Shown: positions 50,001 through 62,259 of the stretch, in pieces
How the letters are laid out: every line of letters starts with the position of its first letter
Numbering within the stretch: the first letter of the stretch is position 1
NCBI GenBank assembly: GCA_014706295.1
Contig: JACSVZ010000001.1
Coordinates: forward strand, 85,558,237-85,622,236
Reading direction: 5' to 3'
DNA: 64,000 nt
From: Lycocorax pyrrhopterus obiensis
Lineage: Eukaryota; Chordata; Aves; Passeriformes; Paradisaeidae
Program-made: the position numbers and the translations under genes
Notes under the pieces: generated by a model
What the model saw: only the letters and a program-made list of their open reading frames with translations
What the model was told of the DNA's origin: nothing
The model's database searches: none

Positions 50001-53000
50001 GGTCAAACTACCATAGTGTGCAATACATTTTCCTTAAACATACTTAAAGAAAATTGTGGTGATGGTGGGGGAATGGTGGTATAGGGAGATAAATAAAAAA
50101 TAAAATATCTATATACTAAGAAAGAACTTATCTACCGGATGTCTACTTGGACTTGCAGCATGTGATTTGCATACTGACTGTGACAAGTAGATTTAACAAT
50201 CTGTGAAGTAAAAAGCTGTAATAAATTTCCCCTTTTTTCTATGAAACAATGTTTATTTCCTGATTGACTGAGTTCACTAAATCATACTGAGTCACATACC
50301 TGAAAGAGGGTGCAGCCCAGAATTTGTAGTAGATATGAAGCTATTGTGAGAAGATAATTGCTTCTAACAAAGGAATAAAATTTGCTCTTAATTTCAATTT
50401 GCTTCTAGTAGAGCAAGTTCATGTAAGACATCCAACCATGGCCATTTTCTATGGAGCCAGAACACAGCACTTGTCAATAAAGTTTTGAATTTCTTGCTTT
50501 CCTGGTGCTAATGAGGGAATGGGTTTATAATGTGATAAATAAATCAAAATTATGAACTGCCAAATCATGAATGCATGGGCACGCTTAATTCAGTATTACA
50601 TTCACTATTGCAATGAATTGTCCCAGATTCCAGTTCAACACTTAGGCCCCACCTGAAATCTGTGAGTTACTGAGTTTCGTTGTATGTTAAAGTAGGTGCC
50701 TCGTATAGTACCTGTAGGGGAAGGAGGCTCCAGGGACTGGAATGGGACTTTAAACTCATTTTCTGATGGATTGCAAGATATATGAGTAACATCTGAAAGA
50801 ATACAAGTTTTTATCTTCATGTTCATTAAGTTTACTTATTTTACACTCCTAAAATGATTTTTCTCCAACTTAGAATTGTTTTTATTTCAATAATTGGCTT
50901 CATTTTAAACACAGCTTTGAGTGCTCATAGAGAGGACGGGGATTTTCCCCCCAAATTTAGAGTTTTCTTATGTAAAATGACACTTTGGATTAACAAGAAG
51001 CTAATGAAAGTGTGTTGCTTTATGAGTTCTTGAAGTTCACAAATTATGTATATAAGGAGCCTTCATATAGTTTCCTCTTTATTGACCTCACTTTTAAAAA
51101 AGACACTTTGAATTAGTGGTTCCACACTTTCTTGTAAATCAGCTCTTTCTAATTTTTGAGATACTTTTTTCAGTCATCCATTATTAAGACTGAAGTATTA
51201 CACTATCTTCCCACTTTATCTTGAAAATAATTATTACCGATTTCTGAAATTAACTTAAATCCATTAAAAAAATAATATAAGTTTGCATACTTGAATTCTG
51301 ATTCTGAGAGAAATCTTAGAAAATGTTATCATGTTCTCTTGGAAAGAGAGCGTAGGCGTGTTGGGAAAAGATATGACATTCTCTTCTGCTTGCTGATAAA
51401 TACATAACTTCCCAAGAATTCATGAACCTCATAAAATTCATGTTCTTCTGTAACTGTAGAATTAGCATCATTCAGTTGACCAAAAGCATCTTTATAAATT
51501 CGTCTTTCACATTAGATCTTTGAAATCCAGGAAAGGATTTTATTGTGAATTGATATTATTGTTTGGACATGAACCCTTCAGTGTTTACTCCCATCCAGAG
51601 GAAAATTTTAGTTCTCCCTCCTTTCTCAAACATGTCACATCTTCATGTGAAAAACCATCACGAAGGGTTGCATCAGGTTCCTGAAGTAAGACTTGAAAAT
51701 CTCAGTGTGGAAATAACATGCTCCTGCAGATTAATTCATCCTGCTGTGTAAGGACAGCCAACATGGGAGACAGATGTGATAGCTTAAGGCAGAATGTTCC
51801 CTGGTGTATAATGCAGTGATAAAATGTGGAAAACTTATGATACTTGTTATGAAATATGAGATGCTTTTTTTTTTTTCCCAAGGCAATGAAGGAGCTCTCT
51901 TGGCTGCCTAAGTGATAAGTTTTTTTTCAATATCACTAGACAATAAAACACTGGCAACTGCACATTAAGTATCCTCTACAGGTATTTGTTCTACTGGAAT
52001 TAACCCTTGCAACTTTTCAACAATCCCATTGCTGCTGAAGAATGACACACAAATTGCATGCAACATAAGTTCCTTCAACAGTCAACTGCATTTAAGGAAA
52101 AGCAGTCTGCTGTGGAGGAATATGTGTGTGCAATTTATGTGTCTGTACTATGCTCTTGGAGAGTACCCGTAGTTGTGACTATTTGTCAGAGCTGAAAGAG
52201 GGACACTTTTCAAATTTTCTATAATTGTATACTATGGTTTAATGAGATTTATGCTGCTTTAGTAATGTACTCTGCAGTGTTTCAAAAGCCATGTATTTTT
52301 CCTTACTAAAATGCAGACAATACAGTTTAAAACTTCTTCTTGAGCAGCCCTCATAAATGATGCAGACATTCTTGGCCAGCAATCTATCAAGATTTCAATG
52401 CACATTTTTCTCCATTCTGATATGTCATTTAAAGTTTTATTATAGCTGCCATATTTCTTGGTATATGTATGTTTCAGATTGTCATATCTTAATAATGCAA
52501 AAATTTCTGATCAGATCAAGCATTTTGCTTTCATTAAAGAGGACTGTTGAATGCTCATGAATGAACTGGATGGTCTCTCTGCTTCTTATTACCACCTCAA
52601 TTCATGAGCAAACCTTACAGACGTGTCTAAGAGAAGCCAGAGGCACTCATGCACATACACAATGCAAATTTATTGTGTTTAACCTGAAAAATCTTCATTC
52701 TTACCCTTGGAATCTATAAATTATCAATAATATATTGATAGTTGTGCTTTGTATTATGCTTCCATAGAGAGCCCTCAGGAATAACCAGGTCCTGTATGGG
52801 ACAGGTGACTGAAAAGCTCCTTTGCAGTCCTGACAGAGAGCCATCAGCCACTTGCATACTTAGGAATAGAAAACAAAGATAATCCCTTCACTAGTAGAAA
52901 TCCTTTAAAATAATCCTGTGAAACTGATAAAAGCTGTGTTCATAAACTTTCCCAACCATTTGTAACGTATGTTAATTAAAATGCAAGTTCCTTTCAAAAT

Positions 53001-54549
53001 ATAGCTATATAATATTTTCATACATATGTAAAAATCTAATTTCAGTGTCAGAGAACCCTTTTTGAGGTGTGTTACAACCCTGTTACATCTTATTATTCTT
53101 ACCTATATTACAATAGTGTGTTCAAAGTTAGACCAGAGCCTTATTGTATCACGTGCTTTAGAAACACGGTAACTGACATAATGTCTTGCCAGACAGATGG
53201 TTCAGTTATTCACTGTATGAGTCCACTGTTCATCTCTATTTTGTTCATAGTTTTACTTCCATTTCAAAATATATATGAAAGAACTGGGAAAAATTCAGAA
53301 AAGGACAAAGCAGATGTCTGCTTAGATAGAAGAGCTAAACATGTTGGATGGATGCACAGAGTGTCTTTCACTGAGTAGAAAACATAAAAATGTCAGAAAA
53401 AGATATGTGGAAAAGAGATGCCTTATTAAATCTTTGGCACCTGTGATATTGAGATTTTGGTTCTTCATAAAAGGTGGTTGAATAAACGAACTTTGCCCCA
53501 TGTTGCATTTAGGATGCTAAAAGATGACATGGGGTCAAGGACTTACTAGACAGATTCTTGGAAGATAACCCTGTGCAGGGTATAAAAACAAAGACAAGTC
53601 ACTGAGCTAGAAAGGGTTGGAAAGGGTGAGAATATTTTTGGGAAATATTGCTACAAGTTCCTTCTATTCATGTTACTCTGCTGTAAGCACTTGTAAAGCA
53701 AAGATGCCAAAATAGACGGGCTTGTGTTATGAGCTGTTATGGGATCTTGTGTGTCTACTGATGGTACAAGCACACTTGCTGACTTATTTAAACAGAATCC
53801 CTAACTTCAGTAAATAAAATTATTTGTAATGAACCTTGCTTTTAATGTTCCAGCACTCAGCAAGACCTTAAACATATGCTTGGTGTTAAGCCTGTGATCA
53901 GTCAGTTAAAAGAAAGAGAGAGAGTCACCAAAGTGACTTTATTACAGTAAAAGAAGTTGCCTGAAATAGAATCAGTAGAAAGAATTTTAAAAACCAATTT
54001 GCTTATTGATTCTAATTGCATGGCAATCCAAACCAGCTGACATGGAGAAAGCCAGGGGATTAACTCCAGGCCAATGACTCTGAACAGGTTCTCAGTTTCT
54101 CTGCAGGGCAAGCGATGATAGCTTATTGCAGGATAAAATTGTGCTTGCAGGAAACTGCTACTCACAGCGCGGCTGGTGTACATATAAATCCATACCCTAC
54201 TTCATCTCATGATAACTTACGTATACAGTCCTAGCTGAGAGAGATTTTCCCCAGATCTAGTGAGGAAAAAAATGGTTTTGTGTTATCCTGAAATCTTTTG
54301 AGGGAGCTTTATGAATTTGCTACCTGTTCTACAGTCTGACATATTGCTTTCTCTACTGAAATCTATTACATGTATTTCCAAATTTGAAATGGAGAGGAAG
54401 CAGTCTGAATTTATGTCCTGATCAGATTCACAGATTGTGGGAAGCACCCTGAATAAATCATGAGAGTTTTCCATATTACATTTTATGCTAGCCCTGCTAC
54501 TGTAATGTTTGATTGCTGTAATCACATTTCAGTTAGTATACCTAATAAG

Positions 54550-54888
54550 CTAAAGAAAGAAGAGCCATAAAAGTCCTTGGACCAGTATAATCCTTTTCCC
54601 ACTCTGAAATAAAACTGTTAAAGCAATAACTAAACCAGTTAATACACCAGCATTTTGTAATAGGGCAATCAGTAAAACAAAATTACAAAGTATAATTTCT
54701 TGTTTCCAAGTAAAACATGCTACTTCCACTGCATGTCCCATAAAGGATCTTAGTTGACAAATCTCAATTTGACTGTGGGCAAAATAATTGTCTATTATTT
54801 TAGCTTGGGGTTGTTTTGCTTTAAAAATCAAATACTGATTTTGAAGAAATAGAGCAAGTAATTTTCTCTGAGAACACAGAGTTCCCAC
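54550..54888 (-). other. Unrecognised 112-codon open frame
   Basis: The translation begins with a mixed, protein-like part (KAKQPQAKIIDNYFAHSQIE) and continues into a strongly hydrophobic segment near residues 75-95 (FVLLIALLQNAGVLTGLVIA) that could span a membrane. I do not recognise it. The frame stays partly open upstream. It could be a remnant of a retrogene or a retroviral protein, or chance in AT-rich DNA. Confidence 0.2.
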
Positions 54889-55789
54889 TGACAGTGGCTA
54901 TTAAAAAGATTTAATGAAATCATCAGGAGTTGTTTGAAGCTGGGCTAGGTACATTTTTATACTCAATCTGCACATCAATATTAATTTTTTAACACAGATG
55001 GAGGTTTTATTGGTACTCAAGGAAGGAAGTAGACAAAACAGTTTACTGGAACTCCAAACTACAAGCAGGGCACAAAGCTGATGGAAGCAAGTGTGAAATT
55101 AGACCTCTGAAACACTGTGAAAAATAGAATGCAGTAAATACATATGCAAATAAAAGGAGATGCTGGAAAAAAATTGTGACCAATTCCATCTACAGAAAAT
55201 GTATTTCATTGACAACTGTCTTCTTCATCATGTTTAAGGTTTGCCAGTCAAATTGTTATAGACCTCCTTTTGGAGGTTTCATTATGTCTTGATTAAATCT
55301 GATATCAAAATAAACAATGCATAATTTATGACATTTGTGGAAAAAATATTGAAACATAAAATCTTAGAAAAAGGCGTCAGGTCTGATCCATTTCCAGCTC
55401 AAGTCTTCTCTCTCTTTTTTTCTTTTTCTTGCTTCTCTCACCAGTGAGATTTCATTGTTTATCTTTCTGTTAAGGAAAATTCCCCTGAAATCTCAGAGTT
55501 TAAAAAAACATCTTTTGGAAATTTATAATACCTGTTCTCGTTCCAGGGAAGGGCCTTTTTTTCATATAAAGAAAGTAGCCCAAAAAGTACAAATGAGATG
55601 GTAGATAGCATTCATCACTTGGTTAGAAAATTGTAGGTTAGTGGCAATAAATAGATTTAGGGCTTTTGTAGGGGTACAAACTCAAAGTCCATTCATAGAA
55701 GATGAAAGCTGTTCCCAGGTTCACTTAAGTCAGCTAAAGCCTATTTAAATACTCTGTGTGAGTTTCACTGCCATTTATTTATTGGATGC

Positions 55790-55895
55790 TATATCTGGGC
55801 ATCTCAAAAACATTTTGTATCTTGGCATTCTATAATGCTGAAATACTATGCCCATTTTATAGATGGGTAAACGAGAAACTGAGTTTAAACTCCAA
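55790..55895 (-). repeat. MIR- or L2-like ancient relic
   Basis: CCCATTTTATAGATGGGTAAAC followed by GAGAAACTGAG (55851-55883) closely follows the reverse complement of the MIR/L2 3' region (CCCATTTTACAGATGRGGAAACTGAG). The preceding 60 bp fit poorly. It is too short to separate MIR from L2. Confidence 0.45.
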
Positions 55896-56803
55896 GTTCT
55901 CAGAGTATTCTTAGGTATCCCATAGTATCCCATTTAGGCATCTCCATTCCTCTGAAAGAAACATTGAAGGTTTTAAAAGTTGGTTAAGCTAAAAAATTCA
56001 ATTTATCCTTAGTAGGAATAAGTAGGAATAAATATCTTGGAAAATCTAGATCTAAAGATCTAGCTATGCGTTTTCAGGAGGAGTGAGAGTATGAAATTTT
56101 CATCAAATTAAGCTCTCTTCCTTTGCTAATTCAAAAATTATTTAAATTAATGCCTTTCCAGAGATGTAAAAGAGGATTGAGAGTGTTTGAATTGTTAACA
56201 TGTGTTGAATCATTGATGTGAAAAAAATGACTTTCTAAATATAAATAAATTGAAGAATGCCTGGGCACCAGAAGGCTGTGTCTGAATTGAATCTGCGTGA
56301 TCTCATTTTAACCAATTTTCATTGCAGGCAGCAAACTAAGGGTGGATGGCGTTTTCTCCTATGGACTAAAACTCAGTTGTACAGGAGTTACAAAGGATGA
56401 AAGTAAATGTGTCTCCACAAGGACAAGAAACACATTGAGGGTGACAAGAAAGACACTGCTGACTCTGCTGATGGCAAGTATCAATAGTACCATAGGACAC
56501 CCTTTCCTATATCCTGGAAAATGAAAAAAAGATAAGGAGAAAGAGTACTAAAATAAGTTAGAAAAAAATGCTATGAAAGAAAAAAGCATAGATGAATAGG
56601 AATTTTTGTGTTGTGTGCATGTAGAATTTTAAAGACAAATATGATTTCTTGATCCAAAAGCAATTTCCAAAATGTTTTGTAGGAAAGGTATACTCTCAGT
56701 AGTAGGCAAATCAAAATACCAAAGAGGTTTGTAAACTACTAATGAAGGACAGACAGCACAAAATCTCGCCTTCACCACCAGCTCAAGATGTCAGCTATAT
56801 ATC
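55896..56803. other. Unique stretch, no gene seen
   Basis: Small duplications such as GTAGGAATAAGTAGGAATAA (56012 on). A 60-codon frame at 56342-56524 follows an acceptor-like TTTTCATTGCAG, but no donor or domain supports it. Confidence 0.6.
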
Positions 56804-56946
56804 TATATCCCTGGAGGTGCTCAAGGCCAGATTGGATGGGGATCTGAGCAACTTGTTCTAAGGGGAGCTATCCCTGCCAATTGCAGGGTGGGTGGAAGTT
56901 GATGATTTTTAAAGTCGCTTCCAACCCAAACCTTTCTATTATTACA
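56804..56946 (+). mobile_element. CR1 LINE 3' tail
   Basis: CTGGAGGTGCTCAAGGCCAG and TTGGATGGGGATCTGAGCAAC encode the CR1 ORF2 C-terminus (LEVLKARLDGDLSN-like). They are followed by a short 3' UTR ending CGCTTCCAACCCAAACC and TTCTATTATTA, the CR1 3' terminus. The copy is 5'-truncated and about 140 bp long. Confidence 0.93.
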
Positions 56947-57999
56947 TAACCATATATAAACTAATACATAAAGCTCAGACTTGTAAGGTTTTGTCTACTC
57001 GTATGAGAAACCAAAGCTACCATCACTGGGAGCCAAAAGCGTGTGGGAAAAACTATGAAGCAGCAGATACCATGGTCCTTTCCTTTCCATTCCCTTTCAG
57101 GGAATGATCTTATACTTATGAAAGCTACAGGTCACAGCTGATTACAGATCCCATGAGGTTAGGTAATATAGGAAAAGGCAAAAAGGAAAACGGGTGAAGG
57201 AACTGTAACTAGAGGTCATATAGAGAGCAGGACCCTACAATATGTAATTTGAGAAATTGCATTCATTATTTTAAGAAGACCCAGGGAGCATGTTTTGTTT
57301 AGAGAATATTTTGTCTTGGGTTCATTGTGTCAGTGAGATCTGAGAATGAGATGTACAGTAAAAAACTCTGTCACTTGACATCGAACTCTCAGTGTCTTCT
57401 CTCGTGAGGGTTCTCTAATTAATGTCTTTAAAAACAAATCACTTTTAAGGATTTAATTAACACAGAGTATTGACATTTTTAGTTTAAGCTGAACCAGTTT
57501 CATCAATAAATGCTTTCATCATTCTTTGTTCTTTCTCCCTTTTTGCACTTATTGCTTGACAGTAAAATGGTTTGCTTTTCCAATTTAACAAATAGGAAAT
57601 GTAGTAAGTGATGCTTTGGATGCCCCTCTAAATATTTTTCTGTGTAAGGAAAGCACATCAGATACTGGGATCAGATATTTTATTTACTTTTAACTATTTT
57701 TTTAAGCATCTTTGCAAAACAGAAGTACCTCTTCACAGGTTATCCTGCCTTTTCAAACTCTATTTTTCCAGAAAAAAGGTTTTAGTCTAGCATTTTTAAG
57801 CCAGATGCTACAACCCTTAATGATCATTGGGATTACAAAGTAAAACAGATCAGCTTCTTTGTGTGAAAAGAAGATGAATAGGAATATTTCAATTGTTGTC
57901 CTCCAGATACTGTGAATAAGCTTTCATTTCTCCATCATCCTTTAAAAGAAAAAGGGGGGAAAAAAGGCTTTTTCTGTTTTCTTAGAAAGCTTTTCAGCA
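56947..57999. other. Unique AT-rich stretch, nothing recognised
   Basis: No repeat ends, RNA genes or coding domains seen. Confidence 0.65.
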
Positions 58000-58720
58000 G
58001 GTCATTAACATTGAGTCAGAGTTTTCTTAACAAATATTTCTGCATTTCCATCTGTGATGCTGCTCTCAGTTCTAATATCTTCCATGAGTCAGATTCATCA
58101 TCCCTCTCATCCCACAGTAGCAAGCTCTCCATCATACACTGACTTTCCTTCTCTTCCCCCAGAAGCTGTTCATTCTGAAGAGCAACATATTCTTCTTGCT
58201 TTGCCCATTCCCTTCCATGGCTGCCCTTTTGTAGGTTCTTTCTTTCTGCCTTTGTATTTCTTCCCTTTATACATAAACTGGGCATTGGTCCTCTTGGTCA
58301 GTCTGCTTCTGCTTGTTACTTTGACCTTTTGTTTGACCGTATTTGTTCTGAACCAATGATTGTCATTGCTGGGAGCTTTTTCCCAGACAGTTTTGCTGTC
58401 CTTACTTTTAAGATGCATTTCTGCAGGGTGAAATCTTCCTCTCAGCAATCTCGCCAGTCATGCAGGGTCAGATATCCCACAGCCCATCCTGTCAATTAAT
58501 AGAGAATCTCTAATGTTTCCAAATTTGCATGTAGATGCTGGAGTTTGAATTTCCTTCATTTTCATTTAGTTCTGGATCAGAAAAGACCCACAATTTATCT
58601 CTTTGAAGTCTCATACTGCCATCCATAAGAGCCACTGGACACCCCTCATCACTGTTCTAGGAATTTTGCCATTTTTGCAGATGGTACCACCCTATTCACT
58701 CCATTTACCTCATGTTCATT
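58000..58720 (-). pseudogene. Unexplained coding-like remnant (possible retrocopy)
   Basis: On the minus strand, adjacent open segments in different frames have protein-like, highly charged composition: MRLQRDKLWVFSDPELNENE (around 58540-58605), then KTVWEKAPSNDNHWFRTNTV and RTNAQFMYKGKKYKGRKKEP (58170-58448), then LLLWDERDDESDSWKILEL (58016-58285). The switch between frames would need frameshifts, as in an old processed pseudogene or retroviral gag relic. I do not recognise the protein. There is no poly(A) tail or terminal repeat that defines ends. The plus strand is also open for 101 codons here, so chance is a real alternative. Confidence 0.3.
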
Positions 58721-61652
58721 GCTATTGAAGATCCATTTTTTAAAATAAGACTTGGTTGCAATGTTTGGGTTCTGTCTATGGGAGCAGTTTCTGCTTTTGT
58801 TCATTTTTCTCATTTACCTCCTATCAATCCAGTGCTGGTTGGTGCCACTGCACTTCATGAATTCTATGGCTGGGTAATAAGAAGGCACAATATATTTAAA
58901 CACATGCTGGTTATTTATTAAACAATGTATTAAGATATTCAGTCTCTCTCCTGTGCATACCACAAACTCTCCTTTTGCAATCTCTGGTCCTACCTCAACT
59001 TTCATTCAGATGATTGCATTGAGATAAATGACTGAAAAAATAAAGAATTTCACACAGAGGGTTAGTCCTGCATCCCAATAGTCTTGTTGTTACTAGGAAA
59101 TCATTCAATTCTGAATTTCATTTTGGTCACTGTCATCTCATTACAGTTAATCTCAACCCACATTGCTAGTAAATTATTCTGTCACTCTTAATTTCAAGCA
59201 CATCTCAGTGTTTTTATTTAGGATATGTGTGCAGCGGTGTCTAGTTTTCTCAAGCTAGAGCCAGGGCACAGTCCAAATATCTTAATACAACACTCTGACC
59301 CAAGTATCATCCATAATATATTCATGACACTTCCATGCAGGCTAAGCATTACAGGAACAGAACAATCAGTATTTAGACTGTAAACCTAGCTGGTTTTACA
59401 GGCTTGCAATTCTGTGATTTATCTTCTTTCTGCATAATTTTATCGTGTGCTGATACAGGTGAGGGCTGAGACATTAGGAGTAATGTGTAGTGGGAGAGTG
59501 ATTTGGGATGTTTGAGACCTTGGTTTCTATGTGAATTTGGAATGGGGGGAAGGTGGAAAGCTGCTGTGGTATGTTAATCTGAAAGGTGACAGGGACAAGA
59601 AGGGGTTATAGGCTCTGTCATCCCATGGTCTTCTCCAAGGAGGTCTGAATCTGAGGTCTATTTCTAGCTCAAACGTTAACCTTATACATCACTTTGAGCA
59701 ACACCTTTCGCCTCTGTGATAACTATTCTCCTATCCTTGGTCTGCCATATCCATTTAAAATGGTAACTATCCAGGATATTATGAATTTATACCATAACCA
59801 ATGAAATTGTCTAGGCTGATAATACAGCACCAAATCCAACCAAACAACCAATAGAAAAAAAACCCACTAAAATCCCCCAAAAAACCCCAAACAAACAAAA
59901 ACCCTATACAAACCCAAAAAGCCCTCAAAAAACTTAGTCTTGAATTTTATCACAAGGTAAGAGCAGGAATTGGAAACAACTCCTCTGCTTTTAATCCTTG
60001 CAAAAGAAAATTTTGCTAAGAAAGCACTCAAGTCCATAGAGACTTTGCCCTGATAATATCACTTTCCTGCTTCTGCTATTATGAAATTTGAGTCCTGAGA
60101 AAAACAAGAACCAAAAATAGTGTGTGATTTAAGGAAGACAAGAGTGGTACCTTTCAAATTATTTTTGTAATTACAATGAAGAATAAAATCCATCACAGGG
60201 AAGATCACTATATAATGAAAAGAAGCACATGATTATTGACCAAACCGTCTTCCAGCTTCCATGCCAATTGAATAATACCACCACATGTGTTGCAGTAAAA
60301 CTAAAAGAGGAGGTGGCCATCTGAATTAACAGTGCTCCTGAATCTGGAAATGTTGCTTTCCCTGTTAGAGCCACCTTGCCCTTGTGAATCTGCCCTCTTG
60401 ATCTTCCACATTTTCATAAGTGATTCATAAGTGATTCACATCCAGGCTTCTAGTGAATGCTCATAGTGACTGTAAGTAATCTTCCCTCTGTCGTTTACTC
60501 ATATTTGGCATCAGATTGTGGTGGTGGGCCGCACAACTAGCCCTCTCAGCAGTCTTGCCTCCTTCTGGAGCAAGTGGACCCAAAACTGACTTCTGAGGAC
60601 CCAGAACTTACTTTTTCCTCCATGCATTAAACTGTGCTTTGGGAAACGAAGTGACTGAGAGAAGAGACCAGCAATTCATGAGCTCTACAGACGGTTGTGT
60701 CATTGTCCCCCTGTTCTGTGATTGAGTTTATTGTCCCACAGTTTTCTTGGTTTCTGTTGCTGTGTGGTGGATCTCCACAGACAGTTTGCTTCAGGACCTC
60801 TGCGATGGTATAAAAGTGAAATGCCTGCAGCTGTCTTTGCATCCATTTCATGCATACTGATTCCAATACAAATCGTCATTCTAGCAAAATGCCCAAGAAG
60901 TTACTCAATGATCCCTCTTAAGCCAGCAGTACTATCCTTCAGAGCATGATTCAGAGTGCTTTATAGGGAGTGTAACCTTCCCTGACAGCTCCAGGAACCT
61001 GAAAAGAGACAGTGAGAATACTCCCTGTTGTGTCTTATTTCTGCTTAGCATTAAGATTCTGAGTGAAATCCTTGGGCTCAGGGACATTTGTCTGACCTAT
61101 TATTGCATTATGGCATAAATATGGTTTTCCTTACTGCCGTAACATCTCTTACTACATCCTGCCTAAGGGGTGCTCTGAGTCTGTGTCCTCTGAAACGGGC
61201 AACCTTTGCGAGGACAGAACCTATTCCAACACAGATCCATGAATTTTTCTTTTGCCAGCCTGTCTAGTTTTCCATCTTGTGGTTAGTTTCCATCTGGGAT
61301 ACTACAAACCTGATTATACCCTGATAATTCAGCATATTGCAAATGGGTTAGAGCATGCAGCATGAAAAATATATGGAGATGCCCTGGCATAGTGTAAGCA
61401 TGAATGTGTGATGAACACTGCTCAGCTGTGTTGGAGAAAAATGTTTGTTGCTTAAAAAGCAAATAGCCGTGAGTGTTCCACTTCTCCTTCCAGGTAAACC
61501 TTGCAATTTCTCTGATGCTAAATCTTTTTCTTTTCCTCTGTCACTGACACTGCTTGGCCTAATCTGCTCATGACACATTTGAACTATCTTCCAGACAATT
61601 CAATCCGCCCAATGGCAGGTCTTTTCAAGCCCACACTTCTTACATAAGCAAG
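58721..61652. other. Unique stretch with a C/A tract, no gene seen
   Basis: A near-duplicate TTCATAAGTGA repeat occurs at 60412-60438. Open frames reach 86 codons or fewer, often on both strands at once (60627-60949), without motifs. Confidence 0.6.
59826..59933. repeat. C/A-only tract; minus strand rich in GGG runs
   Basis: About 105 bases with only two or so G on the plus strand (AAAATCCCCCAAAAAACCCC in part). The minus strand has at least six runs of three or more G separated by T-rich loops, a loose G-quadruplex pattern with loops of about 6-13 bases. Confidence 0.85.
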
Positions 61653-62259
61653 TGTCTTGGTTTAACTGTAGCTGGAAAATAATCCCCATACAGCTGCTCC
61701 CTCACTTCCCCCTAGTGGGACAGGGGAGAGAATTGGAAGAGTAAAAGTGAGAAAACCTGTGGATTGAGATAAAGATAGTTTAATAGGGAAAGAAAAACTG
61801 TATATGCAAACAGAGCAAAACAAGGAATCATTTACCACTTCCCACAGGTAGAAAACTCTTCAGCCATCCCCAGAAAATCAGGGCTCCATCACATGTAATG
61901 GTGACTTGGGAGGACAAACACCATTACTCTGAATGTCTCCCCTCTCCGCCTTTCTTCTTCTCTCCCCAGTTTTGTATGCTGAGCCTGATGCTCTACGGTC
62001 TGGAATATGCCTTGGGTCAGTTGGGATCAGCTGTCCTGGCTGTGTCCCCTCCCAGCTCCTTGTGCACCCCCAGCCCCCTCACTGGTTGGGGGAAGGTGAG
62101 GAGCAGAAAAGGCCTTGGCTCTGTGTTCAGTGTAAGAACTGCTCAGCAGTAACAAAAACATCCTGGTGTGTATCAACACTATTTCCAGCAAAAACCCAAA
62201 CCACAGCCGCATACCAGCTATTCTGGAGAAAATTAACTCTCTACCAGGCAAAAACATCA
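61653..62259 (-). mobile_element. ERVL-type solo LTR
   Basis: The plus strand starts TGTCTTGGTTTAACTG, the reversed 3' end of a common avian LTR, and runs to CTACCAGGCAAAAACATCA. On the minus strand the order is as in a retroviral LTR: U3 with GAGTTAATTTTC, a TATA-like CATACAAAACTGG (reverse complement of 61968-61978 region), then an ATTAAA-type polyadenylation signal with CTATCTTTATCTC (reverse complement of 61767-61787), and a U5 of about 100 bp with TTCTCTCCCCTGTCCCAC. No retroviral coding sequence is attached. I could not confirm a 5-bp target duplication; the right end may be eroded, or lie up to 10 bp further on at ACAAAGACA. Open frames at 61898-62352 are by-products. Confidence 0.85.

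Larger units (their letters stand above)
43183..55789. other. 12.6 kb without recognisable repeats or genes
   Basis: The longest repeat-poor stretch in the window. A pyrimidine-rich tract adjoins the CR1 at 43186-43220. Open frames that exceed 100 codons: 109 (minus, 43905-44234), 122 (minus, 45013-45381), 103 (plus, 53067-53378) and 112 (minus, 54550-54888). None shows a motif I can name. A TAATTA cluster lies at 46755-47051. 49790-50030 also looks conserved-like. Scarcity of transposons over 12 kb is itself consistent with a regulatory gene desert, though decayed repeats may escape my eye. Confidence 0.55.

Noticed and set aside
53612..53632. GGGTTGGAAAGGGTGAG resembling a CR1 3' end
   Set aside because: Neighbouring sequence does not continue as CR1 in either direction.
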